Notes under the pieces: generated by a model
What the model saw: the letters and a program-made list of their open reading frames with translations, nothing else
Told to the model about the DNA's origin: nothing
Database searches by the model: none
Source: Croceivirga sp.
GTDB lineage: Bacteria > Bacteroidota > Bacteroidia > Flavobacteriales > Flavobacteriaceae
Reading direction: 5' to 3'
Length of the DNA: 48,781 nucleotides
Assembly: GCA_028281025.1 (NCBI GenBank)
Contig: JANQKR010000009.1
Span: 1 to 48,781, forward strand
Made by a program: the position numbers and the translations under genes
In this document: positions 1 through 9,077 of the stretch, piece after piece
Layout: each line of letters opens with the position of its first letter
How positions within the stretch are numbered: position 1 is the first letter of the stretch

Positions 1-2
1 AT

Positions 3-1157
3 ATGGAGGGTAATTTTAAAATGTTGGCCAAGACTTTGTTTGGTTTTGAACCCATACTGGCCAAAGAGTTGAGAAACCTTGGGGCCAGTAATGTCAGGGA
101 GGGTAATCGTATGGTCACCTTTGAGGGTGATACCGGTTTTATGTACAAGGCCAATTTGTGCTTGCGAACGGCCCTAAAAGTGTTCAAGCCCCTACATAAA
201 TTCAAGGTTACCAGTGAAAAACAATTCTATAGGGAACTGTACCAGATGGATTGGCCTTCGATTTTTAAACCGGACAGGACCTTTGCTTTTGATACAACCA
301 TGCATACCGAGGTTTTTAAAAACTCCATGTTTGTTTCCTTAAAAGCCAAAGACGCCCTTGTGGATAAGTTTAGGGCGATGGGCCTAGAACGTCCCAATGT
401 GGATTCGCAGCACGCCCATGTGCGAATCAATATTCATATTCAAGATACACTTTGCACGGTTTCCCTGGACAGTTCAGGAAATTCCCTGCATCAAAGGGGC
501 TACAGAAAGGCGGTGAATATTGCCCCCATTAATGAGGTGCTTGCGGCGGGTTTACTTTTGATGAGTGGCTGGGAGGGGAGAACACATTTTTTGGATCCCA
601 TGTGTGGCAGCGGAACAATACTGATAGAGGCCACAATGATTGCCTGCAATATTCCGGCAAATATCAATCGCGATCACTATGCCTTTATGAACTGGGATGA
701 TTTTGACCAGGAATTGTTCCAAAAAATTGTGGAATCCAGTTTGAACAGGACACGCGAATTCCATCATAGGATTTTGGGGTATGATAAAGCACCATCAGCG
801 GTCCGGAAAACATTGGAAAATGTGCAACATGCAAATCTATTGGAATACGTGACTGTGGAGCGAAAGGATTTTTTTAGGACGGAAAAACCCAATAGCGGAC
901 CCCTGCATATGGTGTTCAATCCTCCTTATGGGGAACGCTTGAATGTTGATATCCCCACTTTCTATGGAAAGTTGGGGGATACCTTAAAACGGCATTATCC
1001 AAATACCAATGCTTGGTTTATTACCTCCAATATGGACGCCTTAAAGTATGTGGGCTTGCGCCCTTCCAAAAAAAACAAGGTATTTAACGGCAAACTGGAA
1101 TCCAGACTGGTGTTCTATGAGATGTATGAAGGTAGCAGAAAAAAGAAATCAGAATAG
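3..1157 (+). CDS. THUMP domain class I SAM-dependent RNA methyltransferase (RlmL/YpsC type)
   Basis: Predicted N2-guanine methyltransferase acting on 23S rRNA, cytosolic. The 384 residues hold an N-terminal ferredoxin-like/THUMP region (about 1-160) and a C-terminal Rossmann methyltransferase. The SAM-binding motif DPMCGSG is at 198-204 and the catalytic NPPYGER motif, typical of N2-guanine and N6-adenine methyltransferases, at 306-312. Length matches the stand-alone YpsC/RlmL-N family, not the bifunctional RlmKL fusion. The ATG at 3 sits almost at the window edge. An alternative ATG lies six codons downstream, but MEGNFKM resembles the usual flavobacterial start. It converges on the DUF349 gene downstream. 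The family call is secure; the modified base is inferred from the family. Confidence 0.9.
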   Translation: MEGNFKMLAKTLFGFEPILAKELRNLGASNVREGNRMVTFEGDTGFMYKANLCLRTALKVFKPLHKFKVTSEKQFYRELYQMDWPSIFKPDRTFAFDTTMHTEVFKNSMFVSLKAKDALVDKFRAMGLERPNVDSQHAHVRINIHIQDTLCTVSLDSSGNSLHQRGYRKAVNIAPINEVLAAGLLLMSGWEGRTHFLDPMCGSGTILIEATMIACNIPANINRDHYAFMNWDDFDQELFQKIVESSLNRTREFHHRILGYDKAPSAVRKTLENVQHANLLEYVTVERKDFFRTEKPNSGPLHMVFNPPYGERLNVDIPTFYGKLGDTLKRHYPNTNAWFITSNMDALKYVGLRPSKKNKVFNGKLESRLVFYEMYEGSRKKKSE

Positions 1158-1225
1158 ACCTGCACGCCCGGAAAGCGCTTCTTGGAAATACGGGCCACTT
1201 CCACCTTGTTGACGGAGTTGACCAT
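1115..1225 (-). other. Short open frame, possible gene remnant
   Basis: On the minus strand an ATG at 1225 opens a 36-codon frame that ends in TAG at 1115 and overlaps the 3' end of the plus-strand methyltransferase. The predicted peptide begins MVNSVNKVEVARISKKRF, and its codons are richer in G and C than the surrounding intergenic DNA. I do not recognise a family. It could be a decayed gene tail or chance coding-like sequence. Confidence 0.2.
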
Positions 1226-1262
1226 AATTGGAAGCAGTATTTTTCACCTAAAAAAATGAAAT

Positions 1263-3497
1263 CTATTCCTCCTCGTCGGCGCTTTCATCATCAAATTCCC
1301 CTTTTACCAATTTGTTCTCCATAATATTCAGGTTCTTCAACTTGGCTTTCCAGGTCTCCAGGGATTCTTTGTGCCTAGCAATGTTATTATGGACTTCCTT
1401 TACCAAAGGACTGCCCTCCGAAGCATTTGAAAAAAACAAAAGGTTGTTTTCCAACTGACGGATTTCGCTTTTGCTCTCATCAATCTTTTTTCTTATAAAG
1501 GCACGTTCATTGCTGATGGCCCTTTCGTTATTATCCGCTTTTGCGAGTTGTTTTATTTTGTCCCCATACTTTAAAAGTTCGGATTCTTGCCTGCTGACAT
1601 CCAGTTTTTTGAAAAGGGCATCAATTATTTTATTGAACTTTCCGTTAATATGTCTTTTATTGTACGGCACATGTCCTATGGACTTCCATTCTGCGATAAA
1701 GTCCTTGATTTTTGGTAAATCTTTCTGCTTATCCCCACTCAATTGGAACCTTTTTAACCGTTCCAGGCAACTATTTTTGGCCTCATAATTGGCGTACTCC
1801 GTTTTTTGGGTAGCGTTCCTCTGGGAATGGAGGCGATTGAAATAATGGTTGCAGGCATCCTTAAATTCATTCCAGATTTTGTCCGAATATTTTCTTGGGA
1901 CATGGCCAATTTTTTTCCATTCGTTCTGGATACGTTTCATTTCTGGAGTGGCCACTTCATAATCTTCGCTGTCCTTTAGGGTTTGGGCAATCTCCAAAAG
2001 CTTACGCTTTTTCTCCAGATTGTGGTGTTGTTCGTTTTTAAGTTCCTTGTAAAAGGTATTTTTATTTCGATTGAACTCCCTTACCGCTTCCTTAAACTTC
2101 GCCCAGGTTTCTTCATTGGACTTTTGGGGAACTTTGCCCGCTTTAAAAAAGCTTTCCCTTAGTTCCTCTACTTGTTTGATTTGGGTTTGGATTTCCCTAT
2201 GGTTTTTTGCGACGTTCCCGGCTACTTCCTGAATTTGGGCAATGATTTCATTCTTTTTTTCAAGGTTTTTTTCATAGTTGGCCTCCAAACTTGCAAAATG
2301 CTGCTGTCTGCGCAAGTGCATGGCTTTTGTGGCCGCACTGAACCGCTCCCATATTTCTTCCCTTTGTTCCTTGGAAACGGGGCCTATTTCTTCTTTCCAA
2401 ATCTTATGTAGGGTTTGGAGTTCCCTGAACGCCTTTCCTAAATCGGATTCTTGTTGTAAGGCCTCGGCCCGTTCAATCAATTTTAGTTTTTCCTCAAGAT
2501 TATGTTTGAAGTCAAGGTCACGCAATTCCCGATTCAGATGAAGAAAATCATAAAAAATCTCTACGTGGTGGTGATAGGTGCGCCATACATCATTGTAATT
2601 GTTGCGGGGAATAGGTCCCGCATTGCGCCATTTCTCCTGAATTTCCTTGAAATTCTTATAGGTGGTGTTGATGTCTTCCTCAACATTCACCAATCCCTTT
2701 AACTCCTCAATGAGCAACAATCGATTTTGCAGGTTCTGCTTTAGCTGCTGTTCCAAGTTCCTGTAATAGGCATCCCGTTTTTCACGGAATTCCTTGTACA
2801 CTTCATTGAACTGTCTTTTAGTTACCGAATTGTACCTAAAATCTATTTCATTGCCCCCACCTGCTACAAACTCCTCCTTTTTATGCTCAATAAACTCTTG
2901 GAATTTTAGGTCAAATTCATTTTTAATTGAATTTATATGTTTGTTTATGGCCTGCACCTTTTCATTCCTTACCAAGCGTTGCAATTCTCCTACCAGGTTC
3001 TCCATACTCATGGCATGGTAGTCCAAAAAAGGAATATGGTGTCTTTTCTCGTTTTCGGTATCTTCTGCATCTTCCGCATTTTCCTGGTCAATCTCCTCCT
3101 GCGCTTCTTCTGAAGAAGCTTCCTTGGAGTCCCCTTGATTTTCAGAAACTATGGCAGCATCATTTTCATGGGTGGAATCCTCTAATTTCCGATCAACATT
3201 TTCCCGGTCAATTTCCTCCTGCACTTCTTCTGAAGAAGCTTCTTTGGAGTCCCCCTGGTTTTCAGAAACTATGGCAGCGTCATTTTCATGGGTCGAATCC
3301 TCTAATTTTTGATCAACATTTTCTTGGTCAATTTCCTCCTGCGCTTCTTCTGAAGAAGCTTCTTTGGAGTCCCCTTGATTTTCAGAAACTATGGCAGCGT
3401 CATTTTCATGCGTGGAATTCCCTAATTCCTGATCAACATTTTCCGATTGTGTTTGCCCCCCAACAGTTTCCTGTGGTTTTTGTTCTTCATTGTCCAT
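1263..3497 (-). CDS. DUF349 domain-containing protein with triplicated acidic N-terminus
   Basis: A 744-residue, highly charged, mostly helical cytosolic protein of the DUF349 family, whose function is not established. After a short leader it carries three consecutive 40-residue copies of an acidic segment (residues about 19-138, each beginning ENVD and ending near QEEID). These are followed by at least five DUF349 helical repeats, each with a W(K/R)xxG-P-(V/R) type motif such as EEKWRNAGPIP, EWKKIGHVPRK and EWKSIGHVPYN. The C-terminus is acidic. A GTG lies one codon upstream, but ATG at 3497 is the likelier start. It is read downstream of aroE with a 140-bp gap and its own promoter-like motif. 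The family is clear; the role is unknown. Confidence 0.85.
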   Translation of the reverse strand: MDNEEQKPQETVGGQTQSENVDQELGNSTHENDAAIVSENQGDSKEASSEEAQEEIDQENVDQKLEDSTHENDAAIVSENQGDSKEASSEEVQEEIDRENVDRKLEDSTHENDAAIVSENQGDSKEASSEEAQEEIDQENAEDAEDTENEKRHHIPFLDYHAMSMENLVGELQRLVRNEKVQAINKHINSIKNEFDLKFQEFIEHKKEEFVAGGGNEIDFRYNSVTKRQFNEVYKEFREKRDAYYRNLEQQLKQNLQNRLLLIEELKGLVNVEEDINTTYKNFKEIQEKWRNAGPIPRNNYNDVWRTYHHHVEIFYDFLHLNRELRDLDFKHNLEEKLKLIERAEALQQESDLGKAFRELQTLHKIWKEEIGPVSKEQREEIWERFSAATKAMHLRRQQHFASLEANYEKNLEKKNEIIAQIQEVAGNVAKNHREIQTQIKQVEELRESFFKAGKVPQKSNEETWAKFKEAVREFNRNKNTFYKELKNEQHHNLEKKRKLLEIAQTLKDSEDYEVATPEMKRIQNEWKKIGHVPRKYSDKIWNEFKDACNHYFNRLHSQRNATQKTEYANYEAKNSCLERLKRFQLSGDKQKDLPKIKDFIAEWKSIGHVPYNKRHINGKFNKIIDALFKKLDVSRQESELLKYGDKIKQLAKADNNERAISNERAFIRKKIDESKSEIRQLENNLLFFSNASEGSPLVKEVHNNIARHKESLETWKAKLKNLNIMENKLVKGEFDDESADEEE
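3084..3443 (-). repeat. Three tandem 120-bp in-frame repeats inside the DUF349 gene
   Basis: Three adjacent 120-bp units (3443-3324, 3323-3204, 3203-3084) encode near-identical 40-residue acidic segments. The proteins differ at only a few positions per copy (for example QELGN versus QKLED or RKLED, and AQEEIDQ versus VQEEIDR). The DNA is also nearly identical, so the expansion looks recent. Confidence 0.9.
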
Positions 3498-3564
3498 CAC
3501 GATGTTCTTTAAAGGTTAGCTTGATGGCGATATACGGTAAGTTAACAAGAAAACCTACCATAGA

Positions 3565-3572
3565 CAAAAGTA
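3565..3572 (-). promoter_or_regulatory. Candidate -7 element for the DUF349 gene
   Basis: Read on the minus strand this is TACTTTTG, a match to the Bacteroidota -7 consensus TAnnTTTG, 68 bp upstream of the ATG. No clear -33 TTTG was seen at the expected spacing, so the call rests on one element. Confidence 0.3.
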
Positions 3573-3639
3573 AGGATTCTTCTTTTGGATTAAGTTATGG
3601 TGTATTCTGATAATAAACTAGGGATTGGATGGTTTTGAC

Positions 3640-4392
3640 TCATGGGGAATTCCAAATCCCCCAGGCTTTTTCTGCTTGCAGTTCCAACATTGAAAGTCCA
3701 TTTTTAATGGTGGCACCCCTTTTTTTCCCTTCGGACAAAAAGGCTGTTTCAGGTGGGTTGTAAATCAAATCGAACAAAATATGCGTTTCATTCAAATGGA
3801 CATAGGGAATTTGCGGTTTTTGATCACTATGGGGATGTGTTCCCACGGGACTGCAGTTTATGATCAATTGATACTCCTTAAAATGGCCTTTTTTAAGCTG
3901 GGAATAGTGCAATTGATCTCTTGAGGGGGTCCTGGAAACGTATCGATATTCAATTCCCAACTGCTCTAAAACAAAGGTAATGGCTTTGGACGCTCCACCG
4001 GTACCCAGGACCAAAGCTTTTTTATGATGTTCCTTTAGCAATGGGGATAAGGATTCCTTAAAGCCAAAAGCATCGGTATTGAACCCTATCAATCCATCTT
4101 TTGTAAATTTTATGGTATTGACGGCACCTATTATTTTTGCCTCACTATCCAGTTGGTGCAAATAGGGTATGATTTCTTCCTTGTAAGGAATGGTAACATT
4201 AAGTCCCTTAAGGTGTTTTTGTTCACTAACGTTCGTGAATTGGGAAAGGTCGTCCAGATCAAAGTTTTCATAGCTATGGTCCCGTAAGTTCAGTGCTTGA
4301 AACTTTTTGGTGAAATATACTTTGGAGAAAGAATACGAAATACCCTTTCCAACCAATCCAAATCGATATTTATGTTTTTCGGTTTCTCCCAT
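3640..4392 (-). CDS. aroE: Shikimate dehydrogenase
   Basis: Reduces 3-dehydroshikimate to shikimate with NADPH in the chorismate (aromatic amino acid/folate) pathway, cytosolic. The 250 residues show the substrate-binding serines in GISYSFS (17-23), the catalytic lysine in NVTIPYK (K71) and the catalytic aspartate in NTDAFGF (D107). The nucleotide-binding loop GTGGASKA is at 130-137, followed by the RTPSR segment (154-158) that usually contacts the NADP phosphate. It is slightly shorter than E. coli AroE but complete. Its start overlaps the end of the upstream DUF368 gene by 23 bp, so the two are probably cotranscribed. Confidence 0.92.
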   Translation of the reverse strand: MGETEKHKYRFGLVGKGISYSFSKVYFTKKFQALNLRDHSYENFDLDDLSQFTNVSEQKHLKGLNVTIPYKEEIIPYLHQLDSEAKIIGAVNTIKFTKDGLIGFNTDAFGFKESLSPLLKEHHKKALVLGTGGASKAITFVLEQLGIEYRYVSRTPSRDQLHYSQLKKGHFKEYQLIINCSPVGTHPHSDQKPQIPYVHLNETHILFDLIYNPPETAFLSEGKKRGATIKNGLSMLELQAEKAWGIWNSP

Positions 4393-5383
4393 ACCAATCC
4401 AAGCTCAATAATATAAAAATGCCAAAAAAGATAAAAAATATTGCGCCCCAAGTGTCCATATCCGAGATATTGGGCCAATAGCGTTCATAGTTCAAAATAA
4501 TCGGGTCCTTGTTGGAATCCAGCAGGACGGTTCCAAAGGTATCCGTTTTAAAAATGGTCTTTTTCCATGGCCAGAGAACACCCAGGGAACCCGTAATAAA
4601 ACCAATGATTATAGCTGTGGTCACTTTTTTATGATGTTTTAGCAAATACCCTAAAAAATGGGACAAAGTGACCAAACCTGTTGCAGAACCCAATGTAAAC
4701 ACGGCCAGTATCTTCAGGATGTTCAAACGTTCCTGATTCTTCAAAAAACTAAAATCCCCGTTAAAAACCTCAGAGAAAGTGTCGTACAGGCTGTTGACGG
4801 AATCCACCAACAACAGGACATAGTTTCCCAACAGGATCAGAATAAAGGAACCTGAAAGCCCCGGTAAGGTCATCCCGGAAACACTGATGATACCACAGAA
4901 AAAAATGAAGATCAGGTTATCGTTTTCCGTTGCCGGACTTAAAAAGCTGATGGAAATCCCAACAATGAGTCCAATTAAGCCCGCGCCAACGGTCTTTTTG
5001 TTCCATCCCTTGAAGTCTTTTGAAATGTAGTAAATGGAACCAATGATCATTCCAAAAAAAGCGGCCCAAACATAGAGTTCCTTTTTTTCAAGAAAAAAGT
5101 CCAACAGCCTGGAAATGCTAAAGTAGCTGATCAACATTCCAGCGATCAACAGGATCAAAAAGGTGGCGTTGGTGTATTGGTAAAACGCTTTGAACCTCCC
5201 GTTAAAAAGTAACTTCAGTGCTTTTAGGTTTACCTTCTGTAAGGAATAGATAAATTCTTCATAGAACCCCCAGACAAAGGCTACAATTCCCCCTGAGACC
5301 CCTGGAACCTTATTGGCCGCTCCCATAAAAAGTCCCTTAATGACAAGATATACCTTGTCCCATAACGTTCTTGGTTTGCGCAT
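4370..5383 (-). CDS. DUF368 integral membrane protein, candidate polyprenyl-phosphate translocase (first of a tandem pair)
   Basis: A 337-residue polytopic inner-membrane protein with about eight hydrophobic segments. It has the two inverted signature motifs of DUF368, GAANKVPGVSGG near the N-terminus and LPGLSGSFILILLG in the middle, which suggest an inverted-repeat transporter fold. Members of DUF368 (PopT) have been linked experimentally to undecaprenyl-phosphate flipping back across the membrane; assigning that activity here is inference from the family. It lies 15 bp downstream of a paralogue on the same strand and overlaps aroE. Compared with the paralogue it has an insertion near the C-terminus. 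Confidence 0.85.
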   Translation of the reverse strand: MRKPRTLWDKVYLVIKGLFMGAANKVPGVSGGIVAFVWGFYEEFIYSLQKVNLKALKLLFNGRFKAFYQYTNATFLILLIAGMLISYFSISRLLDFFLEKKELYVWAAFFGMIIGSIYYISKDFKGWNKKTVGAGLIGLIVGISISFLSPATENDNLIFIFFCGIISVSGMTLPGLSGSFILILLGNYVLLLVDSVNSLYDTFSEVFNGDFSFLKNQERLNILKILAVFTLGSATGLVTLSHFLGYLLKHHKKVTTAIIIGFITGSLGVLWPWKKTIFKTDTFGTVLLDSNKDPIILNYERYWPNISDMDTWGAIFFIFFGIFILLSLDWYGRNRKT

Positions 5384-5398
5384 AGAAAAAAGTACGGC

Positions 5399-6313
5399 CT
5401 ATTTCTTGGAGGCCAGTCTTTCGAGTATAAAAATAAGTGAAAATCCCGCTATAGCTAAGCCAATTGATGCAAATAGCAGCGGGTCACCATCAAACTGATT
5501 TGGAAGTACATTCTGAAAATCCACATCTATGGATTTTCCATCGAATACCCTGGTTTCCAAGACCTTTTTCCAGGGCCAGATTTTGTTTAGGGAACCCATA
5601 ATAAAACCAGTGAGCAGGGCCAAGGTGGCATTATGGTAGTTTTTGAACATCCATTTAAGCAGTTTTGCAAAGCTCAATAGCCCAAAAATAGCGCCAATGG
5701 CAACAGTGCCGACCAGCAAAAAATCCCGTTCGTGGACAGCGTCCAAAATGGTTTTATAGCTTCCCAAGAGCACAAGGATAAAAGCACCGGAAATACCGGG
5801 GAGAATCATGGCACAGACGGCCAATGCCCCGGAAAGAAATAGGTAGGGAAGGCTATCCACATTTTCACTTGGCGGTAGTGTGGTAATAAAATAAGCAATG
5901 GCCGTACCTATTATCGCAATCAATAGGGTTGCAATGCTCCATTTTTTGATTTCCTTTCCCACCAAAAAGATACTGGCCAAAACCAAACCAAAGAAAAACG
6001 ACCAAAGTAGGACCGGTTCATTCTCCAATAACCAACTAAGAAATTTGGCCAAACTCAGTACACTTATAAAAATGCCCAGAAACAAAGCTGCCAAAAAATT
6101 GCCGTTAAGCTGCTTCCAAAGTGTGCCGAAACCTTCTTTTCGCCAAACGGTTATCAAAGAAGGTTTGATATTGTTTATGGAGGTAATAAGTTCTTCATAA
6201 ATTCCGGAGATAAAAGCGATTGTTCCCCCGGAAACGCCGGGAACCACATCTGCGGCCCCCATGGCCATACCTTTAAGGGTAACTATGGTATAGTCAACTA
6301 GCTTACGGGCCAT
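5399..6313 (-). CDS. DUF368 integral membrane protein, candidate polyprenyl-phosphate translocase (second of a tandem pair)
   Basis: A 304-residue polytopic membrane protein that is a paralogue of the next gene. The signature loops GAADVVPGVSGGTIAF and LPGISGAFILVLLGSY align one to one with those of the neighbour, as does the MGSLNKIWPWKK segment (MGSLGVLWPWKK-like in the paralogue). The shared layout points to an old tandem duplication; the protein sequences have diverged widely. The predicted role is recycling of the C55 lipid carrier for cell-wall and O-antigen synthesis, inferred from the family. It is in a minus-strand run with the TPR gene upstream (22-bp gap). Confidence 0.86.
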   Translation of the reverse strand: MARKLVDYTIVTLKGMAMGAADVVPGVSGGTIAFISGIYEELITSINNIKPSLITVWRKEGFGTLWKQLNGNFLAALFLGIFISVLSLAKFLSWLLENEPVLLWSFFFGLVLASIFLVGKEIKKWSIATLLIAIIGTAIAYFITTLPPSENVDSLPYLFLSGALAVCAMILPGISGAFILVLLGSYKTILDAVHERDFLLVGTVAIGAIFGLLSFAKLLKWMFKNYHNATLALLTGFIMGSLNKIWPWKKVLETRVFDGKSIDVDFQNVLPNQFDGDPLLFASIGLAIAGFSLIFILERLASKK

Positions 6314-6335
6314 ACATTAAGAGTTAGGGAAATGG

Positions 6336-7736
6336 TTAGGTAGATGCCTTCTTGTTGGTTTTTATGCTTTCCTGTACCCATTTTATTTTTTCGAATTCTG
6401 GGTACAGTTGCAAAAATAAAACAGATTTTTCTGGGTTTAGTTGTAAAGCGAGACCTAATTTTTCCTTGGCCAATAGGGTATTTTCGGTTTTGAGGTATAG
6501 CCCGGGGAGTTGATAGTTTAGTTTGGCATCTTCGGGATAAAATTCAAGACCCTGGAGCACCACTTGCAGGGCGGATTCATAATCCTTCAATTGAATTAGG
6601 ATGGAGGCCCAGTCTTTCCAGGTATCCAATTCATAATTCCCTAGTTCAACGGTCTGTTTATATGCAAAATCTGCTTCATCATAGTTTTCCAGGATACTAA
6701 AGATTTCCGCATTTTTTTTCCAATACATCGGATTCTCCCCATCAATATTTATGGCTTTATTGATGTAGTTCAGTGCTTTTTTATAGTCCTTCATCCTGAA
6801 GTAGTACTCGGTTATGGCAAGCCAACCTTTGTCCAATAGGGGATCCTCATGTACCGTATTGTAATAATAATACTTGGCCAATTCGTCATTGCCCAATTTT
6901 TCATGACATTTTCCGATCCTTAAATAGGCGTGGGAAGTGGGATCGTCCATGGAAATGGTAGTCTCATAACATTCAATGGCCTCGTTATGCCTGCCCAAAT
7001 TTTCCAATACCCTTCCCTTTTCAAAATAGGCTCCCAAGAAGGAATCATCCGAGATTATGGCAAAATCAAAGGCGGTGAGGGCTTCTTGGTACATTTCTTT
7101 GGAACAGTACATTTTTCCCAATTGGTGCCAGGCCACCTCACAGTAGGGATTACGTTCCAGATAATCATTTAGGTAATGGATGGCCCCTTCAAAGTCCTCC
7201 AAAAATTCGAAACAATACACTACATTATAGAGTGAGGAATAATCCGTCTCATCGTATTCCACGCACTTCATAAAACATTGCTTGGCGTCTTCATAATTCT
7301 CCAGGAAAAGATGTTCCATTCCCAAGAGGGAATAAATATCAAAACTATCATTAGCGATGTGCAGTGCCTCCAAAAGCATTTGTATGGCCCCTTGGTGATT
7401 ATCCTGCTTGGACAGGATATTGGCCCTTTGGATGTAGATTTCCTCGTTGGTGGCATCCACCTCCTGTAACTGGTCAAGGATTCCCTCCGCTTTTTGAAAT
7501 TGGTCTTCAAATACCAGGACCTCAACCTTGAGCAATTTCAATTCGGCAGAATGCGGATGCTGTTGCAAACCGATTTGTATGGCTTTCTTTCCGAGACCAA
7601 CTTTTCCTTGGTTCAAATAGTGATGGATAATTTCCTCAAAATCCTCCGCATCAAAAAAATAGACGTCATCCGTCTTAAGCATTGATTCGAATTTGAGTAT
7701 GGATTTATCAGGGTTTTCGCTAGAGTCTAACGCCAT
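6336..7736 (-). CDS. Tetratricopeptide repeat protein
   Basis: A 466-residue soluble protein made almost entirely of TPR units. Recurrent motifs of the form A-x2-x-Y-x3-A appear through the whole length, for example NYEDAKQCFMKCVEYDE, RHNEAIECYETTISMDD and DYKKALNYINKAINIDG. No signal peptide or catalytic motif is visible. It probably acts as a protein-protein scaffold, partner unknown. It sits directly upstream of the two DUF368 genes and downstream of the aminotransferase gene (101-bp gap), a neighbourhood I recall from other Flavobacteriaceae. Confidence 0.85.
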   Translation of the reverse strand: MALDSSENPDKSILKFESMLKTDDVYFFDAEDFEEIIHHYLNQGKVGLGKKAIQIGLQQHPHSAELKLLKVEVLVFEDQFQKAEGILDQLQEVDATNEEIYIQRANILSKQDNHQGAIQMLLEALHIANDSFDIYSLLGMEHLFLENYEDAKQCFMKCVEYDETDYSSLYNVVYCFEFLEDFEGAIHYLNDYLERNPYCEVAWHQLGKMYCSKEMYQEALTAFDFAIISDDSFLGAYFEKGRVLENLGRHNEAIECYETTISMDDPTSHAYLRIGKCHEKLGNDELAKYYYYNTVHEDPLLDKGWLAITEYYFRMKDYKKALNYINKAINIDGENPMYWKKNAEIFSILENYDEADFAYKQTVELGNYELDTWKDWASILIQLKDYESALQVVLQGLEFYPEDAKLNYQLPGLYLKTENTLLAKEKLGLALQLNPEKSVLFLQLYPEFEKIKWVQESIKTNKKAST

Positions 7737-7837
7737 AGAAACAGGTTTGGTTTTACTATGGACTTAAAATTAGCCGTAAAATGAGCTGAATTCAGTCCAG
7801 GATTTGGGTTTGTTATCAACAAAGTAGTTAACAGTCT

Positions 7838-9022
7838 TTATATTTCATTTAAGATTTTGATGATTTTTTTACACCCCTGCTCAATTTCACTTTCAGAAAT
7901 GGTCAAAGGTGGGGAAATCCTTACCGCCCTTGGTTCAAACAAAAGCCAGAACAAAATCAGATGTTCCCTGGCCGCCGTAAGCACAAGTTCGTTGGCAATT
8001 TTCGCATCATCAAAAATCAAGGCAAGCATCAATCCCTTGCCCCGTATTTCCTTAATCAAAGGATGTACCAAAAGTGAACGAAAAAGGTTTTCCTTGGCTA
8101 ATGTGGACGGAATAAGTTGACTTTCAGTCAATTCCTTTAAGGTGGCCAAACTGGCAGCAGCTATGACAGGGTTGCCCCCAAAAGTGGTTATGTGTCCGAG
8201 TTTGGGATATTCTTTGAGCATGGCCATATGCTGGTACGCCGCCACAAACGCGCCGCATGGCAATCCTGAAGCCATTCCCTTGCCAATGACCAGAATGTCC
8301 GGAACGGCCTCATAGTGCTCAAAGGCGAAAAGCTTTCCGGTCCTGCCAAAGCCGGGTTGTATTTCGTCCAAAATTAAAAGTGCCCCTACTTCATCACATC
8401 GTTTCCTTACTTTTTGTAAATATCCATTTTGCGGAAGTATAAATCCAGCTCCTCCCTGGATGGTTTCCAAGATCACTGCGGCGGTCTTCTGGGTTATATG
8501 TGCCAATTGATCCCCGTCATTAAATTGAATGAACCTAACATCCGGGATCAGTGGTCTAAAGGCGCTTTTACGTTCCTCAAATCCCATAACACTCAAACTA
8601 CCCATTGTATTTCCATGGTACGCGTGATGTGCCGCTATGATCTGGGACCGACCGGTAACCCTTCGTGCCAATTTTAAAGCACCTTCAATCGCCTCCGTAC
8701 CCGAATTGACCAAGTAAGTGGTTTCCAATGGTTTTGGTAACAAAGTGGATAGCAGCTTGGTGTATGCCACAGCCGGCCCTTGTATATATTCCCCATAGAC
8801 CATTACGTGCATATACTTTTTGGACTGTTCCTCAATGGCACTGATGATTTTGGGATGACAATGCCCCAAACTGCAGGCGGAAACTCCGGCCACAAAATCC
8901 AAATGGGCATCCCCTTTAATATCGTAGATATAGCTGCCGGATGCACGGGATACCTCCATGGCCAAGGGATGCGAAGTGGTTTGGGCCTGGTATTTCAAGA
9001 AATCTTGCTCTACGTTATCCAT
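7838..9022 (-). CDS. Class III PLP-dependent aminotransferase
   Basis: A 394-residue fold-type I pyridoxal-phosphate enzyme of the ornithine/acetylornithine/4-aminobutyrate aminotransferase group. Visible marks are VNSGTEAIEGALKLAR for phosphate binding, LILDEIQPGFGRTG with the cofactor-ring aspartate, and LVIGKGMASGLPCG with the Schiff-base lysine. The substrate cannot be read from sequence. No arginine- or lysine-biosynthesis gene lies nearby, and databases usually label this orthologue 'aspartate aminotransferase family'. It follows the OstA-like gene with a 55-bp gap, so cotranscription is likely. Confidence 0.88.
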   Translation of the reverse strand: MDNVEQDFLKYQAQTTSHPLAMEVSRASGSYIYDIKGDAHLDFVAGVSACSLGHCHPKIISAIEEQSKKYMHVMVYGEYIQGPAVAYTKLLSTLLPKPLETTYLVNSGTEAIEGALKLARRVTGRSQIIAAHHAYHGNTMGSLSVMGFEERKSAFRPLIPDVRFIQFNDGDQLAHITQKTAAVILETIQGGAGFILPQNGYLQKVRKRCDEVGALLILDEIQPGFGRTGKLFAFEHYEAVPDILVIGKGMASGLPCGAFVAAYQHMAMLKEYPKLGHITTFGGNPVIAAASLATLKELTESQLIPSTLAKENLFRSLLVHPLIKEIRGKGLMLALIFDDAKIANELVLTAAREHLILFWLLFEPRAVRISPPLTISESEIEQGCKKIIKILNEI

Positions 9023-9077
9023 TCAGTACATTGAAGGTTTTGGGAGGGAAGATAGGAAGTATAGGGCGATTATTGTC

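Noticed and set aside
2927-3610. 227-codon plus-strand frame opposite the DUF349 N-terminus
   Set aside because: It mirrors the 120-bp repeats of the real minus-strand gene and has no recognisable domain.
7775-7800. Palindrome CTGAATTCAG in the gap between the TPR and aminotransferase genes
   Set aside because: It has no flanking T-run and no promoter beside it; 10-bp palindromes like this are expected by chance.
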